64,000 nt of DNA from Sipunculus nudus (taxonomy: Eukaryota; Annelida; Sipuncula; Golfingiida; Sipunculidae), in contig CM049307.1 in assembly GCA_026874595.1 (NCBI GenBank), positions 79,462,643 to 79,526,642 on the forward strand, written 5' to 3'. The translations under genes were made by a program, and so were the position numbers. The notes under the pieces are model-generated. The model did not search any database. It was given only the letters and a program-made list of their open reading frames with translations, and was not told the origin of the DNA. Shown in pieces: positions 1 through 11,100 of the stretch (the stretch's first letter is position 1; each line of letters starts with the position of its first letter).

Positions 1-490
1 GTCAAATTTTGGGAAAATTTGATACTAATTTTATATTTATATTAATAACTTATAAAATTTGAAAAATTCAGAACTAATTTTTGGTATTCAATTGAATCTT
101 GATTAAATAATGTTACATCCCTGACAAAAAATCTCTAGCTTCTGCAATCCTCTTATTAAGTGAATAAATATATTTCTTGATTTTTTTAAAAAGTGCATTA
201 TGTTTTGGCCCATAACTTTAAACAATTACGCAATACTGACATCATTTCTGGCATGTGCATAGTGAATGTATAGACAAATATGTATATTATATATGATCAA
301 AGTCAGATCAGTGGTTTTGATATTAGGCAGTCTTACAATGGAACAATGTTTTTTAATGGAAAAATGAAGTTTTTCATTAATATTTCAAAGGAATTAAGTC
401 CTAGTGATCAAATTCTTGGCATGGTAGGGGATTTTGGAGACATCTAACTGTATGCTAAATTTAAGGAACTTAGAGCTGAAGCTGGGGAGG
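1..490. repeat. Dispersed AT-rich repeat, subfamily B, copy 1
   Basis: This stretch aligns by eye with 5200-5690. Both share phrases such as the 'gcattatgttttggcccataact' region near 200 and 5430, the 'gatcagtggtttt' region near 305 and 5540, and the 'ggcatggtagg' region near 420. No protein is recognisable. It starts at the window edge, so the true left end is unknown. Confidence 0.75.
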
Positions 491-639
491 TGAGCTCTAG
501 CAAACTGCATAACACTAGCTTGATGTAAACTTGATGTGACACGGTGCTTGAAAACTTTAATAAAATCTATCAGTTTTTGATCAACCGGTTTCAAATTTTT
601 GGTGTTAACAGACAAAATGCTAACAAAAACATGCTGTGA

Positions 640-1275
640 AAATTAAATTCACAGTACTTACAAGAAAAAAAAAGTGCCATGGTCAAACTTGGGCAAAATT
701 TAAGCTACCAATTTTATATTTTTGCCAATATTTTAAAACATTTAACAGATTTTGATCTAATTTTTGGTATACAATAAAATTTTTATTAATTAAAGTTGTA
801 TTACTGAAAAAAAGTCCCTACCTTTAACACTTTTGGTCTTAAGTGACCAAATATCTTTCCTGATTTTTTACAAAGTCCATTATGTTTGGGCCCATAATTT
901 TTAAAAATTGAATAATACTGACTTAATTTATGGCATGTACATAGGAACTATATAGAGAAAAATTTATGGGAAATATGAAGAAAACCAGATGAGTGGTTTT
1001 GATATTCGGCAGTCCTGAAGTGTGAAAATAGATTTCTAATAAAAAAATGAGGTTTTTCCTTAAAATCTCAAAGAAACTAAGTCCTATTGACCCAATGTTC
1101 GGCATGGTAGGAGATTTTTGGGACATCTAACTGTGTGGCGTATTTCAGATTCGTAGGTCCAATGGTGTCGAAACGTGCCAGTCTTACGGATGGACATCCG
1201 GACAGACGGACGGACGGACGGACGGACAATGGACCACGCCTATAGCTCAGATGACTTGTAGTCAGCTGAGCTAAT
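640..1275. repeat. Dispersed repeat, subfamily A, copy 1, with GGAC run and hairpin end
   Basis: It is nearly collinear with 5865-6480. Towards its right end it carries a (GGAC)n-like run at 1190-1230, followed by a terminal inverted pair AGCTCAG...CTGAGCT (about 1245-1273) that can form a 13-bp hairpin with one mismatch and a 3-nt loop. Short open frames inside it are shadows of the repeat. Subfamily B lies directly upstream in the same order as at 5.2-6.5 kb. Confidence 0.75.
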
Positions 1276-1549
1276 GATCCTCCATGGGAGTAACCCATTG
1301 TTTGATTTCATCAAGTCTTCTTGCATTGAAAGATTTATAAGTGAGGTCAGTTGTCTGCTTCAGTGTTGACCTGGCAGACACCAAGAGATTTCTCATTTTG
1401 TTTTGCCTGACAGGTAAATCTGCCAGACATGAATTTTGGTTTCCCTCTGACTGAATGTATTGATCAGGCAAGTCCACTTCCATTATCACATCCTGAGTTG
1501 AGAGAAAAGGTCCTGAGATTCTGTTATAGGGGTCAAATTTACTAAGCAC
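1271..1549 (-). CDS. Unrecognised 92-aa open frame, possibly a truncated exon
   Basis: The frame reads without interruption from an ATG at 1549 to a TAG at 1271. Its composition is balanced and protein-like, rich in charged and polar residues, with no simple repeat, signal peptide or membrane segment. I do not recognise the family. The sequence just upstream on the minus strand ends in a plausible acceptor (tgcttag), so it may be a 3' exon rather than a complete gene. The stop codon falls exactly where the dispersed repeat 640-1275 begins on this strand, so the repeat seems to have cut the frame and supplied the stop. A chance frame remains possible. Confidence 0.35.
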   Translation of the reverse strand: MLSKFDPYNRISGPFLSTQDVIMEVDLPDQYIQSEGNQNSCLADLPVRQNKMRNLLVSARSTLKQTTDLTYKSFNARRLDEIKQWVTPMEDH

Positions 1550-2334
1550 TATATAATATCACAGTCCAGGTAAAGTATAACAGGTTCCCTGCAAAGGGGG
1601 CTGACACCATTCCATTCACACCGTACGTCGGCTTTCATGATAAGAAAGAAGTGCTTGTGTTTCGACCAATATTGTAATAACCGGCCCATATTGTAAATGG
1701 CTCAAATATATTGTGTTAATTTTTCACATTTGGGCCATGCGGCATTCCAAATAAGTGATGTTTATAGCTGAATACACAGAAATAGTAAGGCAAAAATCAA
1801 GAATTTATGCACAAACATATAATATAAAAATTACATTTTTTTAGAGCAAAACTTGAACATACTGCTGAGCAAGTCTCATGGTTATCAAATGCTCGTTTCT
1901 TCTTTCTCTGTTTTTATACCTAAAGTTTCCGGCCCAGCTGTAGTTTAATGATAACTCGTAACCTAACACATAAGAAATGAGTCGTCTCACGATCCCCTTC
2001 ATCCCGCTGCAGTCAATCAACTTACTTTATTATATTAACGTATATTCTAACAACATCATTCCTGATTCATTAGCTACACTGTATTCTTTTAGATGTACAT
2101 AATATACTAACAATTAATTATCCTTTTAAAAATGTGTTAATGTTTTATAAGAACCTTAGATTATCATTATTTTTTATCGAAATAATACTTTTGAACTCGA
2201 GAAAGCTATACACAATCAATATACATACTGTTCTTTCAAACTAGCAGGAAGCTAGTTGGTAAGTGGGATCATTTTATGTTATACTGTTGTTATATTCTTC
2301 TCACCACTCTACTTTTAATCGCCTTGTCCTTCAG
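1550..2334. other. No feature recognised
   Basis: AT-rich sequence with frequent stops in all frames. I see no exon with convincing splice sites and no repeat shared with the rest of the window. Confidence 0.5.
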
Positions 2335-2568
2335 TTAAATTTCCAGCTCCGCAACCTGGTTCACATTCGTCAGAGGAAACTGAACCTCGTCTGACATTCC
2401 AGTTTCTTGTGATCCCTCTCCCTTCCAAGCAAGCAGCTTCAGCAGGAGCTTTCTATTGGCAGCCTGTTCATTGAGGATGTCACCGAAAGTCCCTTGGACT
2501 TTGGTGACAGCTTTTGGAAGCTCTTTTTCAAATGCTGTAAAATTGTTGTGAATATCAGTGAAGTACTC
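2335..2568 (-). CDS. Candidate 3'-terminal exon, charged coiled-coil-like protein
   Basis: On the minus strand an open frame of 77 codons starts after an acceptor (gatttaag at about 2569-2576) and ends at TAA 2335-2337. It lacks a start ATG at its head, as expected for an internal or terminal exon. The product is amphipathic and Lys/Glu/Leu-rich through NRKLLLKLLAWKGEG, and ends with a segment of the type FPLTNVNQVAELE. That resembles the short 'FPL-T-x(n)-LE' ending seen in DUF4806-like proteins of marine invertebrates; this is recall, not a search. It joins in phase 0 to the exon 2938-3109. No biochemical function can be assigned. Confidence 0.45.
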   Translation of the reverse strand, partial: EYFTDIHNNFTAFEKELPKAVTKVQGTFGDILNEQAANRKLLLKLLAWKGEGSQETGMSDEVQFPLTNVNQVAELEI

Positions 2569-2937
2569 CTTAAATCATATACAGCAGGTAATAGTTTAAA
2601 TCAAAATACAAATACTTCCAGAACAAGTTTAATGCTTAATTTTTATACAAATGTATTATCAATGGATATCATATGATCCTTTCTGGGCATAGCCGCTGCA
2701 TATGTTTATAGGACACAAGTAAAAATGCAGAAATTACGTCGTAATAAGTATGTTATGGCATTACTGAAAACTTTTTGTACTTATAATATACATATAAGTT
2801 AATCTAATTACAGTTACACAACATGCTAACTTTAACTGAAGTTAATTGGGTAAATCATTTACTTTAATATTAAAACATTGCTCTATATATATATATATAT
2901 ATATTAAAAATATTTTTTTTTATAATTATTAATTTAC

Positions 2938-3109
2938 CTTCTTGTGCTGCACTTTTGCAGTTACAATTTCCTCACACAATTCCTCATTCAGATATGAGTC
3001 TTCGGCAGCTTGTGATGGAACCTGACGCTGACACTGCGTGTCTTCTATCCATATTTATTTCTTGACTTATCCCTGCAGCAACAGCTTTCTGCCTGTTGTT
3101 TTCCTTTCT
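2938..3109 (-). pseudogene. Candidate upstream exon of the same minus-strand gene, frame broken
   Basis: On the minus strand the segment is bounded by an acceptor (ggttacag, ending at 3110) and a donor (GTAAAT, plus positions 2932-2937). Its 3' half reads in the frame that continues in phase into 2335-2568 and is rich in Glu, Lys and Ala. Its 5' half, Lys/Arg/Ala-rich, reads in a different frame, so one indel separates the halves. With the next exon it would give about 130 codons of a charged, helical protein. The intron between them is about 370 bp and holds a (TA)n tract at 2884-2904. Family not recognised. Confidence 0.35.
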
Positions 3110-5069
3110 CTGTAACCCGATGTGATTAGTTAGCTAAACACATAGGTATACTTAATTTTATGTATAAATTATTTCAGTTCTGTCCCATTGAATAGTTAGT
3201 CATTAATTACTAAAAGTTATTCATTTATTAAAACAAATTAAGTGCTTAATGAAATTGTTACATAAAACATTTGTTTTTAATTAAAACAAGGGACCCATGG
3301 GTCACGGCGCTCAGCTGATCGTGATTGGACTATAAATGTTTCTCAACGGTGATACTATATCGAGTCGATAAAGCTTATGAATATCATGGACATGTTGGGC
3401 TATCATAAAGGAATGTAATGTAATATGTGAGTAAATAATAAATGAAATTACCTGACTGATGGATTAATAGAGTCAAATATAGTGGTTTATTTTTTATTTA
3501 TTTAGGAGGGGTTAAAAATTGTGATATATTTGAGCAAATATTAATGCAATGAAAGCAGTAATAAGCAGTAGTAGAATGATGATAAGGCTATTTGTTGAAG
3601 GATCTAAAGTGTATGGTATTCTGCAAGCTTTCAATTTGACAGATATGATGTTATGATTAACCATGCTGATGAAGTGATTTATGATTTTGTGACTGTATGA
3701 CACAATATCTCATTAGTCTTGACAAGGTACATTATTGTGATGCCCACTATGTCTACATATTACACACTATTGACATAACTTCTGGCATGTACATAGGTAC
3801 CTATGGACGAATGGTTATACAAAATATTAAAGTATGAATATATCTGATTCATCTTGTTCTTGCTTACTGAGGCTGATTTTGGGATGGGGTTCGGAGAAGG
3901 GAAAAGTGAGGGCAGCACGAAGGTGGATGTAGAAATATTCTATTGTAATGTTTTTCATTTATATAAGAATATGAATAGCTAAGAGGAAAGGGGCCCTCCT
4001 ACTTGGTTATAGTGAAGTTCTAAATATATGATTGCAAACTAATACTCTGACAAGACTGCCATGAAGAAAAACAGTAAAAGTTTTTAGATACTGTGATGCA
4101 TATGAAAATTTACAGATGGACAGGCAAGTGGACAGAATGGACTAATACCTTTATTTCACTTTCGAGGGAATAATGCATTTAAGTTTATATTTAATCCTAT
4201 TTTTCTAAGCATATCCACTTTTTCCATTAAGAAGTTTTTATCTGAATCATTTTTTTATTTACAGGTTTTATAATTTTTAATAAAAAAGCCTGAAAATATA
4301 TGTTAAAATATTAGAATTGTTGCAAAAGTTGCAATCATTATATATACAGAGTAAAAAACTGAAACTATAAGTTAAAATATTAGAATTGTTGCAAAAGTTG
4401 CAATCATCATATATCCAGAGTGTATCTCATATTGGGTCATATTATGCATACACATATATTTTATTATTTTTAAATCATAAATATTTAAACTGAATTTAAA
4501 AGAAAATAATGCCACAACATGGCATCTACAAGAATATTACTTGAATCACTATCAAAAAGTTTTGCACATTGGAGTTTTTAGTACATGCTTAATTTTATTC
4601 ACCAAAATAAAATAAAAGATTAAGTAAATTTGATAAAATAAAACATCTTTTCAAATAAAGTATACACACTGTTGGTTTAATGAGGGCAAACTATATCATT
4701 GTGCTAATTACTATCCCAGTTTTAATTTATTACTGGAATTAATAGTCAATTTCACACCTGGTGAAGTTTTTACTCTTCTGAAGTAAGGAATTACTTATCT
4801 CATGAACATCCACACTTTCATAGCAATACACCACTTTGTGGACACAATTAAATGTACACTTTAATCATTGTATCCCTGGTGGTACAATACAAAATCTAAA
4901 ATGTAGCATAGCCTAGAATAAGAATGAATCAAATACAGAAAATTATAACATTCATCTAGTTTATGCACCATCTGGGGGGGGGGGGGGGAGTGCGGGGCAG
5001 AGGGGAAGCCTGCTGGTAGTGGCCAAGCTGACCCAAGGCGAGCTGCCTGGGGTGGGTTACATAATGCAA
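3110..5069. other. Non-coding stretch with a 70-bp duplication and a poly-G run
   Basis: No exon is recognisable. Two copies of a 70-bp unit lie at about 4291-4420, with TTAAAATATTAGAATTG at about 4302 and again at about 4372. A G-run of about 13 bases lies at 4975-4988. Confidence 0.5.
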
Positions 5070-5690
5070 GTAAAGGCTGTACTACTAGGTGGGCTAGATG
5101 TAAACAACACTTGACATGGTGTATGAAAACATGAATAAAAGCTATTCTTTCCAATCAATTTCTTTGAAATTTCAGATTTTAAAAGATTAAATCCTTATGT
5201 ATATATATGCTGTGAAAATTAAATCAACAGTGCCAAAGTTGGACAAAATTTAAGGTATTGATTTTTTATTTATGCTAATAACTTGAAAAATTTGCAAAAT
5301 TCAGATCTAATTTTGGGTAAACAATTGAATCTTGATTAAATAAAGTTATATTCCTGAAAAAAAAGTCTCTAGGTTCAGCAATTCTCATGTTAGGTGAGTA
5401 AATATATTTCCTGATTTTTAAAAAAATTGCATTATGTTTTGGCCCATAACTTCAAAATAATACCCAATACTGACCTAATTTTTGGTATGTTCATAGAAAA
5501 TGTAAGAATGAATGTGAATACTAAATACGATCAAAAACAGATCAGTGGTTTATATTAGGCAGCCTTGAAGTGTAAGAATGGCTTTTTTTATGGAAAACGG
5601 AGTTTTTTCCTTAATATCTCGAAGAAACAAAGTCCTAATGACCCAATTTTCGGTTTGGTAGGAGATTTTGGGGACATCTCAAATTATGCC
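5070..5690. repeat. Dispersed repeat, subfamily B, copy 2
   Basis: It matches 1-490 in order and content. Its left part (5070-5200) also resembles 490-640, so the repeat unit includes this linker. Its right edge near 5690 has the 'gacatct' end also seen at 440, 1125 and 6355. Confidence 0.7.
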
Positions 5691-5859
5691 AACAGCCTGG
5701 GTAGCATAGAGATGTGCACTGAATGACCTACAGTCATCAAAGTGGACTGCTTGACAATGTAATGGAATACAACAAGAGCCTCCAAAAAAATTCAATAACT
5801 AGCCTAATTGTGCAGCTTTTATTTTCAAATTTCAGATTTTAAAAGATTAAATCCTTATG

Positions 5860-6480
5860 TATACATGCTGTGAAAATTAAATCCACAGTACTTACAGGAA
5901 AAAAACGTGCCGTGGCCAAAGTTGGGCAAAATTTAAGGTACCAATTTTATATTTTAGCCAATATTTAAGAAAATTTAACAGATTTTGATCTAATTTTTGG
6001 TATACAATTAAATTTTGATTAATTAAAGTTGTATTACTGAAAAAAAGTCCCTACCTTTAACACTTTTGGTCTTAAGTGACCAAATATCTTCCTGAATTTT
6101 TTACAAAGTCCATTATGTTTTGGCCAATAACTTTTTTAAATTATATAATACTTACTTAATATCTGGCATGTACATAGGAACTATATTGAGGAATATTTAT
6201 GGTAAATATGAAGAAAACCAGATGCGTGGTTTTGATATTAGGCAGTCCTGAAGTGTGAAAATAAATTTCTAATAAAAATTGAGGTTTTTCCTTAATATCT
6301 CGAAGGAACGAAGTCCTATTGACCCAATTTTCGGCATGGTAGGAGATTTTGGGGACATCTAACTGTATGCCTAATTTCAGATTCGTAGGTCCAACGGTGT
6401 CGAAACGTGCCTGTCTTACGGACGGACATCCAGACGGACGGACGGACGGACGGACAGATAGACGGACGGACGACGGACAA
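5860..6480. repeat. Dispersed repeat, subfamily A, copy 2, with GGAC run
   Basis: It is collinear with 640-1235 and ends in a degenerate (GGAC)n run at about 6425-6478, without the hairpin found at 1245-1273. The B-then-A order is the same as at 1-1275. Confidence 0.75.
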
Positions 6481-6489
6481 TGGACCACG

Positions 6490-7030
6490 ACTATCATCGT
6501 AGAAGGTTATTGAAGATATATGAAGTTAAGTGATAGAGTTGAATTGTTTATGTTTGTTATTAATAATTCATATGGAATGTTGGAAAACTATCTCAATAGG
6601 CCTATACTTGGACACTTTCCCGTCTAGTAATAGAAGTTCATCAGCGCTCCTGTTGCTGCATCCTCCCAGGAAATTATATTTGAGGCTTAGGATGAAACTT
6701 GCAGGAAAAAGAACAAAACATTATTGGTAAATCTGAGAGAACAAAAATATTTTATGACAGTTTTGTATCTCAGAGAGTACAAAATAATTTAGTATCATGA
6801 AGTCAATGATTTGCCTCACAAAAGGATTTTGTATATATCAGGGATTAAAAAAATGTCAGACTAAAGAATTTTATGCTTCATAGATTTCAAGTATGCTTAG
6901 TTAACAGACTGAATGTTCAGCATTTTGTTATATAATATGTTCTCTCTTTTTATACAAATATTAGATTTTCAAAATAAATGTCACTATTTCAGTATTGTTC
7001 AAGGAATTCTCCTTTCTACCAAATTGTTGG
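6490..7030. other. No feature recognised
   Basis: AT-rich, no convincing exon and no match to other repeats in the window. Confidence 0.4.
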
Positions 7031-7037
7031 TTTCTTG

Positions 7038-7356
7038 CAAGCTTCACTAGCGAGATAGTTCGATCCGCTTTTATTTGCACCCCGTAACACGCCCCCTCTT
7101 GAGAGCATTCCGCTATCAGAACAAGACTAATTATCCCAGGAGTCACACCTTTGTGAGCTTATTCCCTGGGCCACAAAGTTAACCGTCACGTTGGGCGAGC
7201 CCCCATTTTGTCACAAAGACAAATTTTTCAGACTGTGCCGATCCGGGATTCGAACCCACGTTGGTGGTCCACAAGTCCTGCGTACCAACCGCTGATCCAG
7301 CCAACAAGTTTCACTAGAGGGACAGTTCGGTCCGCTTTTATGTGCTCCCTATAACA
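7038..7356 (-). mobile_element. TRIM-like miniature LTR element with tRNA-like sequence in the LTR
   Basis: Read on the minus strand it has the order of a retro-element. A 5' LTR starts TGTTATAGGG at 7356 and ends about 7209. A 3-nt spacer follows, then a primer-binding site TGGGGGCTCGCCC (7193-7205), which matches the tRNA-Pro type known from gammaretroviruses and many Ty3/gypsy elements. A roughly 100-bp non-coding interior leads to a purine tract (7090-7103) and a second LTR start TGTTACGGGG at 7089. The first about 52 bp of the two LTRs are alike; the 3' copy is truncated at about 7038. The LTR contains a tRNA-like block (7237-7303) with a good B box, GGTTCGAATCC. No protein is encoded, so it would depend on another element. 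TRIMs have been described in bivalves. Confidence 0.6.
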
Positions 7357-7359
7357 ATA

Positions 7360-7915
7360 TATTTTGCCATTGGAGACCCCATTAACCTTTAGTAAAATTA
7401 AAAACATCACAAAATATACATGTTATTTTACAATACTTATTTTTTCCAAAAGACAGTGCCAATTAAGTGTCTACCATATACTAAGGGCACCTCTCAATTG
7501 CGGCCAAATTTTTGGTACCGTCAGTGTCCGTAATTTACAGGTTCTTCTGTATGTACCTTGTGTCCTCTCTCTTCAGCCAGGTTTCTTCTCTTATGCTGTC
7601 GTTCCAGATGACGCAGTTCGACGAGAAGCATGTCGTTGCTAAAGCTTATATCTAAATAAATTACAAAACACGTTAAATAAATCGTGGTCGAGCAGAATGG
7701 CATATATAGGTAATATTTATAAATATATTTAAATTCTGGACCAGCTTCTGCGTCAACGTATAAAGGAAGTACAATATTATGAATATAAACATGAAATCAG
7801 AACGGGTTTTCCCCTTGCTCATCATTATCGGCATTACGACTTATCATGAAAAATACAGAAATGGGATCATTAAACTACAAAAGTATACATCAGAAGAAAC
7901 TGTATTGTATTATTC

Positions 7916-7949
<34 letters not shown>

Positions 7950-8849
7950 ACTGTTCAATATATATGTATGTGTGCTCATTTATCAATTTTATAACGTATT
8001 ATGTATACGGCGGTAATGGGGACAAATAATAAACATAAAACAAATATGAGACCACATGTATACCAGGTAATTAAACACAAGCTAAAACAGTGAAGGAAAC
8101 TCACTGTACCCCACTGTGGGGGCCTTAAAGAGTATAAACTTCCATATCTGCTAAAGCTCTTGAACACCATTCCCTCCCCATAATCTTCACCTCTGGCTCC
8201 CTTGCATAAAGTTTTTTTTTTTTTCGTATCTTGAATCGAATTGACAGTGTTGCGGAGAATTTAACCTCTGAGGTGAAACATGCATATTCATCTACTTGTA
8301 ATTTAAATGCATATTCTGAACAGATTAAAAACGTACTGGTCTACATGAATCTCCATTTCAACAACAGAAAAACAACATTGAACAAATAAAACCTAATGAC
8401 CAGTTATGCAAATACATGAACTTTAAGTTACCCATATAATACTAAGCACTATATGGTGAAAGTAACAAGTGAAGTACGTTCGCAGATTTGCTTAATTTAC
8501 AAATATCTCCAGAGTTGTTAAGTACGGTAACCTTTACAACTCCAACAAATTAACAGAAGCGATATAGTCCTGCTTGTAAAAAAAAAAGCGTTTATTTTCT
8601 GAAAAACACTCTGGAAAGAATCATAACAATCAATGCATTAGTTATGCAGATACAGGAGCTTTTGTATCAAAGTTTTAGTTATTGTGGAATGCAATAACAG
8701 GCCCATCGAATATAGGTCGCAGTGACTTAATTTAAGGTGATCACGGAGCTTTTTATGGGCTTCCATGGATGTATAGAAGTTAATAGCCATTGATGAAATG
8801 ACTAAATGGTCAATCAATCAAGATCTCCTAGAGATGGTGCGCTTATATC
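7360..8849. other. Mostly unannotatable; (ATT)n at 7917-7946 and a repeat near 8580-8700
   Basis: No supported exon. A trinucleotide tract lies at 7917-7946. The part at 8580-8700 resembles 59650-59740 (both contain a 'caatgcatta...ggagcttttgtat' region) and is one more copy of that dispersed family. Confidence 0.5.
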
Positions 8850-9640
8850 AGTTTAGCCAGATAAAATCTTAACCTTCATGCGATGTATAAATAGTGTGAG
8901 TATAATTACTGTGTCTGTAATTCTCTCGAGTTTTTGTGAAAGTCGAATGGTAAAACACTCCTTGCTCATTACCGACGACCGGATGTAATCCTCCGTGTAG
9001 CTATCATTTCGACAAGATAGTTTCGTGACCTTGAAAAATGCGTTAAGGTCGTCCATATTCTAACTTGACCTAGACCTTCAGGAGACGCACCAATGATTAA
9101 AGTACAGCGACTGCGCCTGTAAATCTCTAGTGTTATCATGCTAACATTACTCTTGCAAGATCGCCTATTTAACCTAGAAAATATGGCAAGGTTATCCATA
9201 TGCGCACCTAACCTAGCTCTCTCTGTTACATCAACTGTGTGAATGTGGTGATTGTATTTCAATTTCTTTAACAGTTATTGTAACACCAGCATCTTGACAG
9301 TCGAGGGATAAAATGCTCGAAACTCTCCGCTGAAGACCCAGATTCAATTCTAGGCATAGTTATCAATTAAGCAAGATCGAATCTGTGACCTTGAAACCAA
9401 TGGTTATAGTTAAGTGACTGTGCCTGTAATTCCCCTGAGTAATTGACTCAACATCACTTTTACATTATCACATCTTTGACTTTGAAATATGCGTCAGGGT
9501 CATCCATATGCATATCTGACCTAGCAACTTGGTGCATCACAGTGTGTTGAATGTATTTTAATTTGTTTTAAAGTTATTGTAGCACCAGTGCCTGGACAGT
9601 TGAGGGGTAAAACGCTCAGATCACCCCGCTGACGACCGTT
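8850..9640. repeat. Degenerate tandem repeat, about three units, carrying nuclear-receptor-like half sites
   Basis: Three diverged units follow each other; the phrase 'tccatat(g)c...ctgacctagc' recurs at about 9048, 9196 and 9501. A related single unit lies at 22780-22990. Each unit contains TGACCTTGA or TCAAGGTCA-like words, often as an inverted pair about 10 bp apart. Short frames within are repeat shadows. Confidence 0.65.
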
Positions 9641-10418
9641 GTTCAAGGCGCGTTGTTTTCTCCAGGTACTTTTTATTCCTTCACCTGCGTTCTCGTTGTG
9701 ACTGTATGCTTTAAAATGACACAGAAAATCATTTTCGGAATAATATCGGAATCTCAATTTGTTAAATGTCAAATCGACAGAAGTGTTGGATGGGAACAAA
9801 TATACAAGATACAACTGATCATTATTGATGATTCACTACCTTCCTAAAACTTTACATGCAAATGGCCGCCCAAGGTGAGCTTTCGGTTACGGCTCAGAAT
9901 GCAGCTCGACATATTACTAGCCACTAATATCAAACCTTGACATAATGTTTTAGCGAACTTGTTAAATACTTTATATTGTTTAATCTAAAACAGATCCATT
10001 GACTATTAGACAGATCCACTGATTTTCTTGTTATATGTATGGAAAATGCAGCACCCCAGGTGGTCATGTATGCACCTTACATACAAAAGAATTTAGAACT
10101 GTTCATTAAAATATAAAAAATACACATTCCATTGATTCGAGAAACTAATTTTGTAAATTAAAAGAAGTGAAAGTAATCTTAGATGGTGACAATTATTCAA
10201 GATTTAAATGGATTCAAATTGCTGATTCACAGACTCAATACAGATTTGCAACGACGGCCCCATAACATTTTGTGATATATTCAACTGAAACAAAAAATTA
10301 TTAATTTAAAACATTTAATAATAATACAACTAAAAGTTTAAAATGAAAACTACACGTTTATATTTTTTGTTTCATGCATATTTTTAAGTAATTAAAATTA
10401 ATCGTTGATCAAACTTAC
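9640..10418. other. No feature recognised
   Basis: AT-rich, no exon with support and no repeat match seen. Confidence 0.4.
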
Positions 10419-10675
10419 CTGAACACCCGGCTGTTTTCATTCACAATCAAACTCTTCCCATTCTGAGAATCGACATTCACATTCTGCAGTCAGATGGTGC
10501 TATTCATCACAAAGATACCCCGCTTTCCCACATCGTAGAGTCTCAGTTTCATCAGTTCTTCACTGCCGCACACAACACCTACAGCGTACAGGAGGCTCTT
10601 CTCCACATTCTGTCCATCATATGTCCCCCACTGCCCTACCCAGGCCAGCGTCAACTTCACGGACGTCTGCGTCAT
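10419..10675 (-). pseudogene. Candidate first coding exon with an in-frame TGA
   Basis: On the minus strand an ATG at 10675-10673 opens 61 codons to a TGA, and the same frame then stays open for 23 more codons to a canonical donor (GTTCAG then GTAAGT, plus positions 10413-10418). Codon use is balanced and the product is protein-like: a Val/Leu-rich beta-strand pattern with segments such as LRLYDVGKRGIFVMN, vaguely reminiscent of an OB-fold strand. That is inference only. The next exons on the minus strand could be 2938-3109 and 2335-2568, but the linking exons are not found. The TGA suggests decay, a wrong start, or a sequencing error. Confidence 0.4.
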
Positions 10676-10742
10676 CTCACTTCTTTAATTGATATACACA
10701 AAACTATCTCTTTCAATGCCTGCACTGGAATGAATGACCGTT

Positions 10743-11100
10743 GGTCAGTAATGACTTTTGTATGAAACTCATTACATAATACTTCATACAGGGCCCTGAA
10801 CCTTTGACCCTCTGCACTTTTCACCCTCGATCTTAGCAGTGGCATCCAAACAAATGTTACGTCACCAGTACTTAAACCGAATCTGAATGTGTGCCCTGGT
10901 CAGTACTGACCATTGTATGCTGACTGACATTGCATAATAGCACCCCTTAACCTTTAACCAGGTGCACTTTTGACCCCTTACTCTAACGTTAGCATTGCCC
11001 TCCAAACAAATGTTACATAACAAGTACTGATAACGAGTCGGATTGTAGGCCCTGGTCAGTAATGACCTCTATGTGACTGACATTGCATAATCCCACCCCT
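10743..11100. repeat. 156-bp tandem repeat, about 2.3 copies
   Basis: Units start at 10743, 10898 and 11054 with GGTCAGTAATGAC / GGTCAGTACTGACC / GGTCAGTAATGACC, giving periods of 155 and 156 bp. Each unit also contains 'ccaaacaaatgttac' and 'gacattgcataat' phrases. The unit start is a near-perfect palindrome. Confidence 0.8.

Noticed and set aside
7237-7303. A functional tRNA gene
   Set aside because: The B box is good but the A box is poor, no proper acceptor stem forms by eye, and it lies inside a retro-element LTR.
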